Part shown: positions 33,640-42,688 of the stretch, one piece after another
Numbering within the stretch: the stretch's first letter is position 1
How the letters are laid out: the number at the start of each line of letters is the position of its first letter
Assembly: GCF_020700235.1 (NCBI RefSeq)
Contig: NZ_CP085305.1
Span: 310,001-374,000, forward strand
Direction of reading: 5' to 3'
DNA length: 64,000 nucleotides
DNA from: Haladaptatus pallidirubidus
GTDB taxonomy: Archaea > Halobacteriota > Halobacteria > Halobacteriales > Haladaptataceae
Translations under genes and position numbers: made by a program
Notes under the pieces: model-generated
Seen by the model: only the letters and a program-made list of their open reading frames with translations
Database searches by the model: none
Told to the model about the DNA's origin: nothing

Positions 33640-35034
33640 ATGCCAGGGAATGACACAGGGACATCTGATAGTGCTCATTCAGATGACCCAGACGACACCG
33701 CCGTAGACCCCCCGGTAGACGACAACTCTAATCAAAAGACGATTCGCGAACTCCTCGAGGAAGATTCCGGTAAATCGGTCTTCGTGAACCGTAACCTCGT
33801 CGAGCCAGATACCATCATCGACGAAGAGCGAATCGTTGGTCGAGACGACCAACTTCAAGCGGTCGTCGCCTATCTCAAACCGGCTCTCCGTGATGAGCGG
33901 CCACCTAATATGCTCCTTTACGGTCCATCCGGTACCGGGAAATCTCTGATCGTCAATGCCGTCTGCGGACAAATTGTCGAACTCTGCGAGTCACAGGACA
34001 TCAACTTCGGAGTCGTTAGCCTCAATTGTCAACCGATTACAACACTCGATCGTGCGGTTTACAAACTCGTCGAAACGGTGGCAAAAGACGTCGGCGTCGA
34101 TGCCGGTGTCCCGGCAACCGGTGTATCCACCGAGCAAAAGTACGAACGACTCTACGACCTTATCAACACATACTACGACTCGGTCATATTCATCCTCGAC
34201 GAAATCGACCTCCTGGTCGGTCGCGAAGACGAACCCGCGTACTCGAAGCTCCTCTACCAGCTATCGCGGGCCGGGAAAACAGACACCATTCACGGAACCG
34301 TGTCCGTCGCCGCCCTGACGAACGATCCTAAATTTATGGAGAACGTTGACGGGCGCTCGGAAAGTTCGTTCAACCCCGAAGATATTCCGTTCTCCGACTA
34401 CGATGCGAATCAACTCCGAGAAATCCTCGAGCACCGTCGCGACGCCTTCCGAAACGGTGCCCTCAGTGATGACGTTATTCCATTAGTTGCAGCATTCGCG
34501 GCACAGAGCCACGGTGATGCCCGCAAAGGGATCGATCTCTTCCGAAAAGCTGGCGATCTCGCCGACCGGCAAAACGACGATATCGTTACGGAATCCCACG
34601 TCCGTGACTCGCAGGACGAAGTCGATAAAGATCGGATGCTGACCCAAATAGAAGGATTATCGACACAAAAGAAAATATCGCTTTACGCAACAGCGGCAGT
34701 CGCAGTACATACAACCCACACCACCGCGTCCGTTCCAAGTCCCGTTGGTTACCAAGTTTACAAGTGGATCACGGAACTGCTGGACGCTGACCAGATGACG
34801 CGTGAAACGTACATTAAATACGTCAAAGAGCTCAACACGTACGGAATCGTGGACGCCGAACGGAAAAGCCGCGGTCGCGGTCAGGGGATGCATATGGAGT
34901 TTTCTTTCTCGGATAATCCTCGTCCGATTCTTGATTTGCTCGCGGAAGACTCCCGACTCACGGCGATCGCCGACGAGACGGAACATCTCAAGACCATTGC
35001 ACAAGCGAGAATGCAGAAGTTCCAAAGCTCTTAA
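33640..35034 (+). CDS. orc1/cdc6: Orc1/Cdc6-type replication initiator
   Basis: From ATG at 33640 (MPGNDTGTSD) the protein has 464 residues; an ATG at 33601 would add 13 and places a TATA-like TTTTTTATTC inside the gene, so it is less likely. The AAA+ module has Walker A YGPSGTGKS near residue 96, Walker B FILDEIDLL near 187 and sensor 1 in VAALTND near 227. A C-terminal winged helix (GYQVYKWITELLDADQMTRETYIKYVKELNTYGIV) binds origin boxes. Matching boxes lie directly downstream and at the promoter, so this is the cognate initiator of the origin at 35.0-35.6 kb. Confidence 0.95.
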   Translation: MPGNDTGTSDSAHSDDPDDTAVDPPVDDNSNQKTIRELLEEDSGKSVFVNRNLVEPDTIIDEERIVGRDDQLQAVVAYLKPALRDERPPNMLLYGPSGTGKSLIVNAVCGQIVELCESQDINFGVVSLNCQPITTLDRAVYKLVETVAKDVGVDAGVPATGVSTEQKYERLYDLINTYYDSVIFILDEIDLLVGREDEPAYSKLLYQLSRAGKTDTIHGTVSVAALTNDPKFMENVDGRSESSFNPEDIPFSDYDANQLREILEHRRDAFRNGALSDDVIPLVAAFAAQSHGDARKGIDLFRKAGDLADRQNDDIVTESHVRDSQDEVDKDRMLTQIEGLSTQKKISLYATAAVAVHTTHTTASVPSPVGYQVYKWITELLDADQMTRETYIKYVKELNTYGIVDAERKSRGRGQGMHMEFSFSDNPRPILDLLAEDSRLTAIADETEHLKTIAQARMQKFQSS

Positions 35035-35056
35035 TCACCGAACGGAGAGAGATTGT

Positions 35057-35590
35057 CAACCCCTGTATCGAAGTGAAACAACCTGTGTTTTTTGCTAGCG
35101 AGTACAGAACATTTTCGCCGTCTTTACCTGAAATGCAGGCGCTAAGGCCCCTTCCTCAAGGAACGAGCGAAGCGAGTGAGTAGGGAGGGGATACAGTGCC
35201 GTCATTGTTTTTCGTACACTTTACCAGAGCCACGTCAACAGTGTTAATCAAGATTGTTATGCGCTATTAACCCCGTAAATTAAGGTTACACATCGATGAC
35301 GGGGTAAGCGTTCGGACGTTTCTGTACATTACTATGACAACTGCTAAAAGTATAAACACAATGTATCACGACTACAGCACAATCCGGATATTACACTTCG
35401 ACAACGGGGTAGTTGTGGGGTAAAAAGTCCACGCACTCTGCCGGTTTTCCCTCTCTGTTACACTTCGATGCCGGGGTCAATGATAATGTTTCTGAAGGCG
35501 GGTAGCCGTTCTGCCTCGACGAAGTGTTAGTTACACTTCGATAATGGGGTCACAGCCGCTGTCGTTACACTTCGGCGATGGGGCTTGAGA
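35057..35590. other. Replication origin: array of origin recognition boxes (ORB)
   Basis: A motif close to TTACACTTCGATAACGGGG occurs at about 35057-35080 (reverse), 35285-35306, 35391-35411, 35457-35477, 35530-35550 and 35564-35585 (all forward). Two further boxes lie at 37836-37860 (reverse) and 38091-38111 (forward), beyond an inserted IS element. Boxes of opposite orientation beside an orc1/cdc6 gene are the standard haloarchaeal origin design. The stretch between the first reverse box and the forward array (35200-35285) is moderately AT-rich and could be the unwinding element, but it also carries part of an IS end. Confidence 0.85.
35135..35215 (+). mobile_element. Solo left end of an IS200/IS605-type element
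   Basis: GGCGCTAAGGCCCCTTCCTC begins at 35138 and is followed by a hairpin and GGGAGGGGATACAG. The same sequence in the opposite orientation forms the left end of the tnpB element at 36994-37062, and similarity continues about 20 bp inward. No transposase gene follows this copy, so it is a solo end within the origin. Confidence 0.75.
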
Positions 35591-35730
35591 TGCCAAGAAA
35601 CCGAGAGATCAACGGCTAATCTATCGCCTCTTGGCTATCGCATCTTCGAAACGATGGTCAACCTGACGACCACTACATTCCGAATTAGCGTAGATGTATA
35701 GAAATGCACTGAGATGTGAACTACCCCGCC

Positions 35731-36779
35731 CTACGCGCTTCGCGCGTTGAGGACAGGGCTTCCTGATTCAATAACGCGCTTTGCAGACACAACGGTGTCC
35801 GTAGGGAGCGCAGTCTCCACAGGCGTTAATTCGGAGCATCCCGCTCCTAACCGCTTCGTGATACCGCGAGAAAGGATGTTGTACGCCGCATTCGCGTCTC
35901 TAACCGCCTCAAACCCACATGCCTGGCACGAGTGTTCGCGCACCCACAACGGTTTATCCATCGAAACGCCACAGGATGCACACTCTTTCGTGGTTCCTCG
36001 TGGGTTTACTGGAACGTATGTGCAAGAAGTCCCGGCGTTTCTGCTTCAACTCGGCATGACGGCGAGCAAAGACTGTTCGCTGTTTCTCCCAGTTGTTCGA
36101 ACCGTGTTCCTACCGCGAAAGTGTGCGCTGTGCGCGTTCAAGCCGTTCGCGTTCATCAGACAAATCAAGCGATTCGACCGCCGTGCCGTTGGTGTCGTGG
36201 GCGTACTTGAGAATCCCCACGTCTATACCGACGCACTTCTCGGGATTCTCCGGTTTCGGGGGGCTTCCTCGGGCGTTTCAACGCCGAGGATAGCGTACCA
36301 CTTCCCGGTCGGTTCTTGCTTAATCGAGACGGTCTTGATATCCGCTTCGTCGGGCAATTCGCGGTGGAAGGTGAGAGGAATCTCACCAAGTTTCGAAAGC
36401 CACAGTCGCGTCTGACCGCTCGTGTTCTTGAGCTTGAAGCCAGATTGACTGTAGGTGAAATTTCGGTATTCGCCCGGTGCCTTCCACTTGAGCGTCTCAA
36501 TACGGTAGCCGTTGTCTTTACGACCACGGAGCGCTGAGAGGTTATCGTACAACCGCTGAACGACCTTTTGAAGCACTTTTGAGTTAACGTCTTCCAAGTC
36601 GTGCCAACACTTCTTGAGACTCGGTAGGAGTTTCTGCTCGGAGTACGCTGAAGTACCGTCGTTCCGGTTGAGTCGGTGGAGAAAGTGGTTGTAGACCTGT
36701 CTACAGGTATCAACCGTCCATGCTAACCGCTCTTTGAGGTCGGCGGTTGGGTTCAGTCGATATCTGTAGTTGTAGTCAT
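35731..36779 (-). pseudogene. tnpB: RNA-guided endonuclease TnpB, broken
   Basis: Three reading frames together give a TnpB: DDYNYRYRLNPTADLKERLAW, the YSQSGFKLKNTSGQTRL core, the RuvC Asp in CVGIDVGILKYAHDTNG, and the zinc finger CASCGV ... CQACGFEAVRDANAAYNILSRG. Lesions are a frameshift in a C6 run (near 36268), a stop replacing the codon before EHGSNNWEKQ, and an internal deletion that removes the second RuvC segment (normally VAVEDL). The expected start is also missing: the ATG at 36779 opens only eight codons. It cannot make an active nuclease. Confidence 0.88.
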
Positions 36780-36902
36780 CTACGAGCGTTCTTCGATAAG
36801 TTCGTCAAGTTTCTCTTGAACGAATGCGGAGAGACTCAAGTGATTCTCTTGAATCCATTCGGCTTGGTCGTCGCGGATAGAGATGTTCTTGCGCGTTGCC
36901 AC
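36780..36902 (-). CDS. Small ribbon-helix-helix-like protein of the IS element
   Basis: A 40-residue frame from GTG at 36902 reads MATRKNISIRDDQAEWIQEN then HLSLSAFVQEKLDELIEERS. This has the beta-strand plus two-helix layout of CopG/RHH DNA-binding proteins. It ends 1 bp before the old tnpB start, so it is the upstream gene of the element. A role in controlling TnpB or transposition is inference from position. Confidence 0.55.
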   Translation of the reverse strand: MATRKNISIRDDQAEWIQENHLSLSAFVQEKLDELIEERS

Positions 36903-37341
36903 ACCACAATCTACACAAAGTGTGGAATTAAGTATTGTGGTTGGCGTGGGGCTATGGGATTGCCGTTGTACAGTGTGAAAGACAAGGATGGCGCTGTATC
37001 CCCTCCCTACTGCGCTACTCGTTTCGCTGCGTTGCTCCTTGAGGAAGGGGCCTTAGCGCCTAAAAACAGTTAAGAACCTCAAAAGAGTATATATTCAAAA
37101 GTAATGTGGCTGGATGGATGCCCTCCTAAAGTACGGTTGCTCCGATTTGTCGAACAAGCATTTCGGCAAGCTGTCGCACGATGCTCCTCGAAAATTTTAA
37201 AACCGAGCTACACCCTCCCCAGCACATAGTCTTGTTCTGTTTCGCTCACAACCTTGACCAGACATTCTGAGCATTAGAGACATCCGAGCGATTTACTCGG
37301 TACTGGATAGCGGCCCTTCTATCCAGGAAAGAAACAGAATA

Positions 37342-37735
37342 TCACCAATAGACTCGAGTTGATACGGTAGAATATATCCTCGATGTCATCACTATCAGAA
37401 ATTCAGACGGAGTCGAGTCCGGCAGCAGATGCCCAACAATATCCGTTTCCAGTGAATCACTGACGTGCACTGTAGTTGCGGTTGTCGTATTGAGCGACTG
37501 AGTCACTCGTACAAACAGTTCTGGATCGGGTTTCGGCGGTACATCGTGACCTGCAATAACGGTTGTATCAGCACAACGTTCGAGGTTCACTGCGTTGATT
37601 TTGCTAGAGATCCGGTGTCCCGTTCGTCACGATAGCAAGCTGGTACTCTCGGCTGAGTTCGTTCACGACACGAGTGAAAGATGAGAGTAATTTAACATTT
37701 ATTTGATCTCGCTTACCATTGAACATGTCCACAAC
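37342..37735 (-). pseudogene. HAD-family hydrolase fragment
   Basis: The minus strand encodes ELSREYQLAIVTNGTPDL, then after a frame change SKINAVNLERCADTTVIAGHDVPPKPDPELFVRV and TVHVSDSLETDIVG. These are HAD motifs II (TNG), III (KPDPELF) and IV (SDSLETD) of haloacid-dehalogenase-like phosphatases, in order. The frame break near 37610, the absence of motif I and the loss of the end show a dead gene stranded between the IS element and the origin boxes. Confidence 0.75.
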
Positions 37736-37835
37736 GTCTCGTCCACGTTTCCCCCGGTAGATGATGGGATACTCCGGTTAAAGGTTCAACTTAGGTTGAC
37801 GACGGAGGTTGAAAAAACAACGTTGAGCCATTCTC

Positions 37836-37860
37836 CCCCACCCCGTTATCGAAGTGTAAC
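37836..37860 (-). other. Origin recognition box, reverse orientation
   Basis: CCCCGTTATCGAAGTGTAAC is the exact reverse complement of the consensus box of the array at 35.0-35.6 kb. Confidence 0.8.
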
Positions 37861-38090
37861 TCAGTCTCCGAGAGTTCGTGGTTGCGGGACGCTTCTATAT
37901 CTTCTCCACAACTTCTTTCTGACGAATCTAAGACTGGTTTACGGATACTATTTGACAACCATTCATTTATAGATTTCGGTCATAATAAGTCGATAGTAAA
38001 TATGACGAATTCCAGCGTTAGCGGTTCACATTTCATCGATACGTCTTAGTTACCACCTCCCTCGCGTTTCCATGGTTTCGTCACTTATGA

Positions 38091-38111
38091 GTTTACACTT
38101 CGATAACGGGG
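38091..38111 (+). other. Origin recognition box, forward orientation
   Basis: TTTACACTTCGATAACGGGG matches the consensus box. With the reverse box at 37836 it forms an inverted pair about 250 bp apart. Confidence 0.8.
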
Positions 38112-38180
38112 GGAGGGGGTTAGTTTGATGATTCTGTTTGCCTGGTTGTTCTCTTTACTCTGACCGTGGAACGCTTCGAA

Positions 38181-38285
38181 TAAACGCTTGGAGACTGCGC
38201 TCCCGACGGGAACCACTTTGGTTTCTACAAAGCAAGTCGTAGATGCAGGAAGCTCTACCCTCAACGCGCGAAGCGCGTAGGGTGT
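38181..38285 (+). mobile_element. tnpB: 3' remnant of a second tnpB with IS right end
   Basis: The plus strand reads LETALPTGTTLVSTKQVVDA then GSSTLNARSA and a stop, closely related to the end of the tnpB at 35731 (VETALPTDTVVSAKRVIESG then SPVLNARSA). It is followed by the same AACGCGCGAAGCGCGTAGGG hairpin and ends in GTTCAC like the other copy. Only the last 35 codons remain. Confidence 0.75.
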
Positions 38286-38693
38286 TCACTCGAACGTCAT
38301 CCCGTACCCCCACTCCTCTAGATGTATTTCAGCTTCATCTAGGTGTTGCAGTCCGACCTTCATGAGTGCCTCTCGGAGGTCGGTCAGGGAAACGTCGTCA
38401 TCAAACCGCTCTTCGAGTTCCCGAAGTGCATCACGTTCGGCGCTCTTGGTATCCTTTTGAAGGAACAGCGGTACGCGGTCGCGACCGTCTTGGACACCGC
38501 CACGGCGGAATTTGTACGGAATTTGTATGGACTGTTGCCGCGCTGTTCGTTGCGAATCGACTGTTTCAGCCGTCTCGGCGTGGGAGTCTGTAGACGATGC
38601 CGTTTCGATATTGTCCGGGCGATCTGTTGTCCCCGTCGAGGCGGTGTCCTCAGCGAAAGGATCTTCGCCCGCTCCCTCTTTCATTCCCGTCAT
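38286..38693 (-). CDS. ParA-operon partner protein, putative segregation factor
   Basis: From ATG at 38693, overlapping the ParA stop as ATGA, the protein has 135 residues. The first 55 are acidic, Thr/Ser-rich and probably disordered. The rest is compact: QIPYKFRRGGVQDGRDRVPL, then FLQKDTKSAERDALRELEERFDDDVSLTDLREALMKVGLQHLDE. Position after parA in a partition operon suggests a centromere-binding or adaptor protein, but I recognise no ParB fold. An IS right end abuts the stop codon, so the last residues could be altered. Confidence 0.6.
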   Translation of the reverse strand: MTGMKEGAGEDPFAEDTASTGTTDRPDNIETASSTDSHAETAETVDSQRTARQQSIQIPYKFRRGGVQDGRDRVPLFLQKDTKSAERDALRELEERFDDDVSLTDLREALMKVGLQHLDEAEIHLEEWGYGMTFE

Positions 38694-39589
38694 ACGGTGA
38701 TCACCTCGTGGTCGAGGTCGCCTGGCTTCGGGGGATTCGGAGCTTCGATACCGACTTCGTTCTCGAGATGGCGTGCAATCTTGTCGAACTGAGCTAACGT
38801 TTCGAGTTCGTAATCGCGATAGCGGTTGCGATGTTCGCGGACGTACGTGAACGCCGAGCATTGTTGCATCCAACAACCTTCCATCAGTGATGCTCGCTCC
38901 CCGATGATTTCCGGAACTGGGTACGTAATACCGTCGAGGATCTTCCGCTGGTCGCGCGTGTCTTTGAATCCAATCGGGAGAGCTCCCAGAACGCCTACTT
39001 TGACATCTAGCTGGTTTTCGAGACCGGTTACGAGCGATTCTAACCCTTCGACAGCTGCCCGGCCCTTCGCGGTGGGTTCGACGGGAATAACTAACGACCG
39101 TGTTGCATGAATTGCGTTGTAGAGGTGTGGCCCTTCGGTCGCTGGTGGATCACAGATGAGAACATCATATTCGTCAGGGACGCCCGCCTCGCGGAGCACG
39201 CGAAGCAGTTGCGCGTGCATTCCGAACGCTTCTCCCATTGCCTCTGCTTGGTCTTTCTCACGTTGGAGATACTCAGCGAGGTCGGATAGCATATTGTGTT
39301 CGGGAATGATGTCCACGGCATCGACCGTTCGGATGAGATCGTCGAAGTTGCCTTTTGGACGGCGAATCATGTGTCGGACGATGTTGTCTACTGCTTCTGT
39401 TCGTTGATCATCGATATCAAAGAGACGCGACAGATCCCCATCTTGTGGGTCAAGCGGAACTACGAGTGGTTTGAGACCCGCACGAGCGTGCGCCACGGCA
39501 AGGTTCGCCGCGGTTGTGGTTTTCCCTACCCCACCGGCTTCACTGTACGTTGAGTACGCTAACATATTCTCTTCATGAGAGCCATCCAT
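38690..39589 (-). CDS. parA: ParA/Soj family partition ATPase
   Basis: The protein has 299 residues, or 291 if it starts at 39565 (MLAYSTYSEAGG). The deviant Walker A is SEAGGVGKTTTAANLA near residue 16, with both signature lysine/glycine positions except that the first Lys is Gly (KGGVGKT becomes AGGVGKT). Walker A' is VVPLDPQDGDLSRLF near 43 and Walker B YDVLICDPPATEG near 135. It forms a two-gene operon with the next gene and lies close to the origin, as in plasmid partition loci. The upstream AT-rich region may hold its operator or parS. Confidence 0.92.
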   Translation of the reverse strand: MDGSHEENMLAYSTYSEAGGVGKTTTAANLAVAHARAGLKPLVVPLDPQDGDLSRLFDIDDQRTEAVDNIVRHMIRRPKGNFDDLIRTVDAVDIIPEHNMLSDLAEYLQREKDQAEAMGEAFGMHAQLLRVLREAGVPDEYDVLICDPPATEGPHLYNAIHATRSLVIPVEPTAKGRAAVEGLESLVTGLENQLDVKVGVLGALPIGFKDTRDQRKILDGITYPVPEIIGERASLMEGCWMQQCSAFTYVREHRNRYRDYELETLAQFDKIARHLENEVGIEAPNPPKPGDLDHEVITV

Positions 39590-40316
39590 CTTGAAAGTTC
39601 GTCAGACGAATTCATGACTGGCATTTATTTTTTGATATGATGAGTGCACTGTGTGTGTGTTGTTAATGAATGTATCTAATGAACACACTCAATGAATATT
39701 GTTGATTAACTCATTTGACGAATGGGATATTAGATGTTATTGGCATGAGTAACGAGTGGATAAATATATGGATACAAACACCGAATATAGCAGTTGAAAC
39801 TGTTATTTGAACTCATTGCTGAAAACTGTGGCTACGATAAATGGCAGACGGACCTTCTATTCACTGTTAGATGTAACTAGTGAACATCATTGTGTTCATT
39901 ACTGAATATCAATCTTGAATACATAGTTGTCGCGACCGAACAACCTAGTCGAATGGTCGCTTTCGAGGAAACGATGAACGCGGGAAGACTTGTAACGCAT
40001 GTCGCAGAATCCAATTTCGGTCGCGTTCGATTCCTATATATTTTCAGGCAACATAATTATTACTCCCAACGCTGATTGTACTTCCCGTAAAAACGCGCCA
40101 TTCGGGGTTAATTTCTACCACATTATATTGTATTATTCTATAATGACTAATTCTATCAAATGAATAAATTATTGAATATTATTTATATATAGTTCGGGAA
40201 TCAAGGAAACTCAAGTGTGTCTGTCTAACGATATGCTACATACGTAATTAACAAAATAACATTAACTGGTCAGGTGGCCCAGAAGATTATAAATGTCCCG
40301 TCCGTTGGTTTGAGCG
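39590..40316. other. AT-rich intergenic region, 727 bp, candidate partition site
   Basis: The region upstream of parA is unusually AT-rich and contains many ATGAAT/TGAACA words, for example at 39666-39700 and 39790-39900. No protein or RNA gene is convincing. It is the natural place for the parA operator and for a parS-like site. Confidence 0.45.
39881..39898. promoter_or_regulatory. Palindrome TGAACA-N6-TGTTCA near parA
   Basis: Perfect 6-bp arms flank TCATTG, about 290 bp upstream of parA. Half sites (TGAACA at 39678, TGTTCA-like words nearby) recur in the same stretch, which suits a regulator or partition protein. Confidence 0.45.
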
Positions 40317-40943
40317 ATGAGTTCCCCTGAGGATGGATTCGACGAAGCGTACGCCGAAACGCCACCGTGGGATATCGGTCGGCCTCAGTCGGCCGTTCGC
40401 TCGGTATTCGAGTCGCGATCGTTTGAGGGTTCAGTTCTCGACATCGGTTGTGGAACAGGTGAGAACGCGCTCTTCCTCGCCGACCGTGGGTTTTCGGTTC
40501 TCGGAATCGACGCGTCTCCTCGGGCAATCGAAAAAGCCCGGGCGAAAGCCAGAACCCTCGATGTAACAGGGGAAGTGTGCTTTCAAATCCAAGACGCGTT
40601 ATCGCTCGATGACCTCGACGAGCGATTCAGCGTTGTCCTGGACTGTGGCTTGTTTCACATCTTCGATGATAAGAATCGGCGAAAATATATCGCGTCGTTG
40701 GACGCCGTCACGGCGCCGGACGGTCACACCATCGTTCTCTGCTTTAGCGACCGGGAACCAGGCGACTGGGGGCCGCGGCGAATCAGCGAACAAGAACTTA
40801 GAACGGCGTTCACCGACGGTTGGACGGTGGAGACGGTCGAATCCGCTCGTTTCGAGATCAACGCTGACCAGGAGGGAATCGATCCTTCGGACGACGAAAG
40901 CGTCGAAGCGTGGCTCGCCGTCGCTCGACGCGACAATAAATGA
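40317..40943 (+). CDS. Class I SAM-dependent methyltransferase
   Basis: The protein has 208 residues. Motif I is VLDIGCGTGENALFLADRG near residue 39, motif II VLGIDASPRAIEKARAKA, and the motif IV region FSVVLDCGLFHIF near 103. The opening FDEAYAETPPWDIGRPQ matches small-molecule (thiopurine or tellurite-resistance-like) methyltransferases, in which the substrate often binds via this segment. It stands alone. The substrate is unknown; thiols, selenium or tellurium compounds are known for relatives. Confidence 0.88.
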   Translation: MSSPEDGFDEAYAETPPWDIGRPQSAVRSVFESRSFEGSVLDIGCGTGENALFLADRGFSVLGIDASPRAIEKARAKARTLDVTGEVCFQIQDALSLDDLDERFSVVLDCGLFHIFDDKNRRKYIASLDAVTAPDGHTIVLCFSDREPGDWGPRRISEQELRTAFTDGWTVETVESARFEINADQEGIDPSDDESVEAWLAVARRDNK

Positions 40944-41067
40944 GAAATCTAGCGCACAATTGCGATCGATTTATCGGCGTCATTCGCCCACAATTGGCGA
41001 AGGGCTTAATATCGCTGATAATGCAAACAGCTCTACGAAGGGGATTCATCGAAAATACCCGTAAATA

Positions 41068-42087
41068 ATGCAACCCTGTACGTATCCCCCGGCGCTTCAT
41101 CCGGGAGCAACTGTGGCGGTGATCGCTCCTTCACATGCTCCACCACGAGACATGTTCGACCGTGGAATCAGTCGCCTCGAATCGTACGCTCTCAATGTGG
41201 AACTGTTCGAAACGGCAACCCGGGAAACCGATTGGTTGCGCTCCCATCCGGAAGCACGCGCTGCGGACGTCAATCGCGCGTTCGCTGACGACAATATCGA
41301 TGGAATTGTTGCGGCCATGGGTGGTAATCGTGCGATGCAAATCATCGAGGATATCGACGAATCGATTCTGCGTGACAATCCGACGCGATTTTTCGGGTCG
41401 AGTGACAATACGCACCTCCACCTCTTACTGAATCGGCTCGGCTGGGTTTCGTTCTACGGTGGGCAGCTATTTCCCGACCTTGCGGTAGATTCCGAAATGC
41501 ATCCTTTTACCTATCGGAACATCGAGCGTGCGATGTTTCAGACTCCGTTCGGAGGCTGCCAATCCGCCGCAGAGTGGACTGACGAATACGACGACCCCAA
41601 AACCGACGTACCGCGCGACTGGTTCCCCGCAGATGGGTGGTACTGGCACAATGCGACCGGCAAAACCGTGACTGGGACGGTTTTGGGCGGGTGTTTTGAG
41701 ATGCTCGAATCACAACTCATGCTGTCCGGCGGCTTATTTTCGCACATGATCGAACCGGGCGACGTCCTCGCAGTCGAAACATCCGGTGAAACGCCGACAC
41801 ACGCGGAAGTCGAACGATTCTTCACCGTCCTAGGCGAGCGCGGCGACCTCGCTGACCTTGGGGGGATACTGGTTGGTCGCCCAGAAACACCGAAGGGAAC
41901 GGTGACGAAACGAAACGCCTACCGGCTGGAGCAACGCCGAACCATCGAGCGCGTTTGTGATGAGTACGCTGAAAATTGTCCGCTCGTTTTCGACCTCGAT
42001 TTCGGTCACACAGCACCGGTACTACCTCTACCGCTCGGGGCAGAGGTGACGATCGACACTGGAGCGCGAACGATCGTCTTCGAATAA
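41068..42087 (+). CDS. S66 family peptidase (LD-carboxypeptidase/MccF-like)
   Basis: The protein has 339 residues and no signal peptide. The Ser-Glu-His triad is visible: nucleophile in FFGSSDNTHLH near residue 113, Glu in VLAVETSG near 235, and His in LDFGHTAPVLPLP near 312. The N-terminal GATVAVIAPSHAPP and GIVAAMGGNRAMQI also fit. Bacterial S66 enzymes trim murein tetrapeptides (LdcA) or inactivate microcin C (MccF). The long insert around residues 155-195 and the GSSD form favour the MccF side. In a cell without murein either detoxification or processing of scavenged peptides is possible. Confidence 0.88.
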   Translation: MQPCTYPPALHPGATVAVIAPSHAPPRDMFDRGISRLESYALNVELFETATRETDWLRSHPEARAADVNRAFADDNIDGIVAAMGGNRAMQIIEDIDESILRDNPTRFFGSSDNTHLHLLLNRLGWVSFYGGQLFPDLAVDSEMHPFTYRNIERAMFQTPFGGCQSAAEWTDEYDDPKTDVPRDWFPADGWYWHNATGKTVTGTVLGGCFEMLESQLMLSGGLFSHMIEPGDVLAVETSGETPTHAEVERFFTVLGERGDLADLGGILVGRPETPKGTVTKRNAYRLEQRRTIERVCDEYAENCPLVFDLDFGHTAPVLPLPLGAEVTIDTGARTIVFE

Positions 42088-42253
42088 TTTTGCAGTTCGA
42101 TGGATAAACGCTCCTGTCGCGTCCGTTCGAATTCATATCTGCTGGAACGACAGATTCCATGACCTGATTGTCATGTCATATGACGGAATAGTACAACCAT
42201 GCGAACGATTACAAGCACAGATTCTTATATTCTCGGGACGATAAAGTGGACAG

Positions 42254-42688
42254 ATGAAGATACCTGATGAGCTACGTTGTGTTTTTAGTGCCCAAATCGA
42301 AGAGGAAGACGGAGAATACACCCTTCGGATTCCGAAACGGGAAGTTTCGGAAGGGGACGTCCGACGGGGCACCACCTATCGAGTAGCGATTCTTAACCGC
42401 ACATCAGCACCGAACCCACCGGAGCAAGAAACGGCAGCAACGCCCGATGATTCAGCGCCAGACAGACGGCAGGCACATCCGGAAGCGCCGGTTGCTGTCG
42501 GAGAGCAACGAACAGTCGAAATCGAGGGTATCGGGGATCAAGGCGATGGAGTTGCCCGTGTCGATCGTGGCTACGTGATCATCGTCCCCGACACGGAAAA
42601 ACGCGACCGCGTTACCATCGAAATCACCGACGTAACGGCGAACGTCGCCTTCGCCGAGGTCATCGAACGAAAACCGTACTACGAATAG
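42254..42688 (+). CDS. TRAM-domain protein with proline/acidic linker
   Basis: The protein has 144 residues. The C-terminal 60 residues are a TRAM domain: GEQRTVEIEGIGDQGDGVARVDRGYVIIVPDTEKRDRVTIEITDVTANVAFAEVIE, an OB-type RNA-binding beta barrel. The N-terminal 50 residues (CVFSAQIEEEDGEYTLRIPKREVSEGDV) form a second small beta module, joined by a Pro/Ala/Glu-rich linker. Haloarchaea have several such TRAM proteins, thought to act as RNA chaperones or in stress response. It is a single gene with no nearby partner. Confidence 0.88.
   Translation: MKIPDELRCVFSAQIEEEDGEYTLRIPKREVSEGDVRRGTTYRVAILNRTSAPNPPEQETAATPDDSAPDRRQAHPEAPVAVGEQRTVEIEGIGDQGDGVARVDRGYVIIVPDTEKRDRVTIEITDVTANVAFAEVIERKPYYE

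Larger units (their letters stand above)
35716..37062 (-). mobile_element. IS1341-type (IS200/IS605 family) element, decayed, inserted in the origin
   Basis: The element runs from the palindromic right end at 35716-35760 (GTGAACTACCCCGCC then a CTACGCGCTTCGCGCG hairpin) to the left end at 36994-37062. It holds a broken tnpB and a small ribbon-helix-helix-like frame, and no tnpA. The insertion separates six origin boxes on its left from two on its right. The ends are well preserved while tnpB is dead. Confidence 0.8.

Noticed and set aside
35285..35585. Possible CRISPR array
   Set aside because: The repeats are about 20 bp, vary in sequence and are spaced irregularly, and one is inverted; they match origin boxes next to orc1/cdc6.
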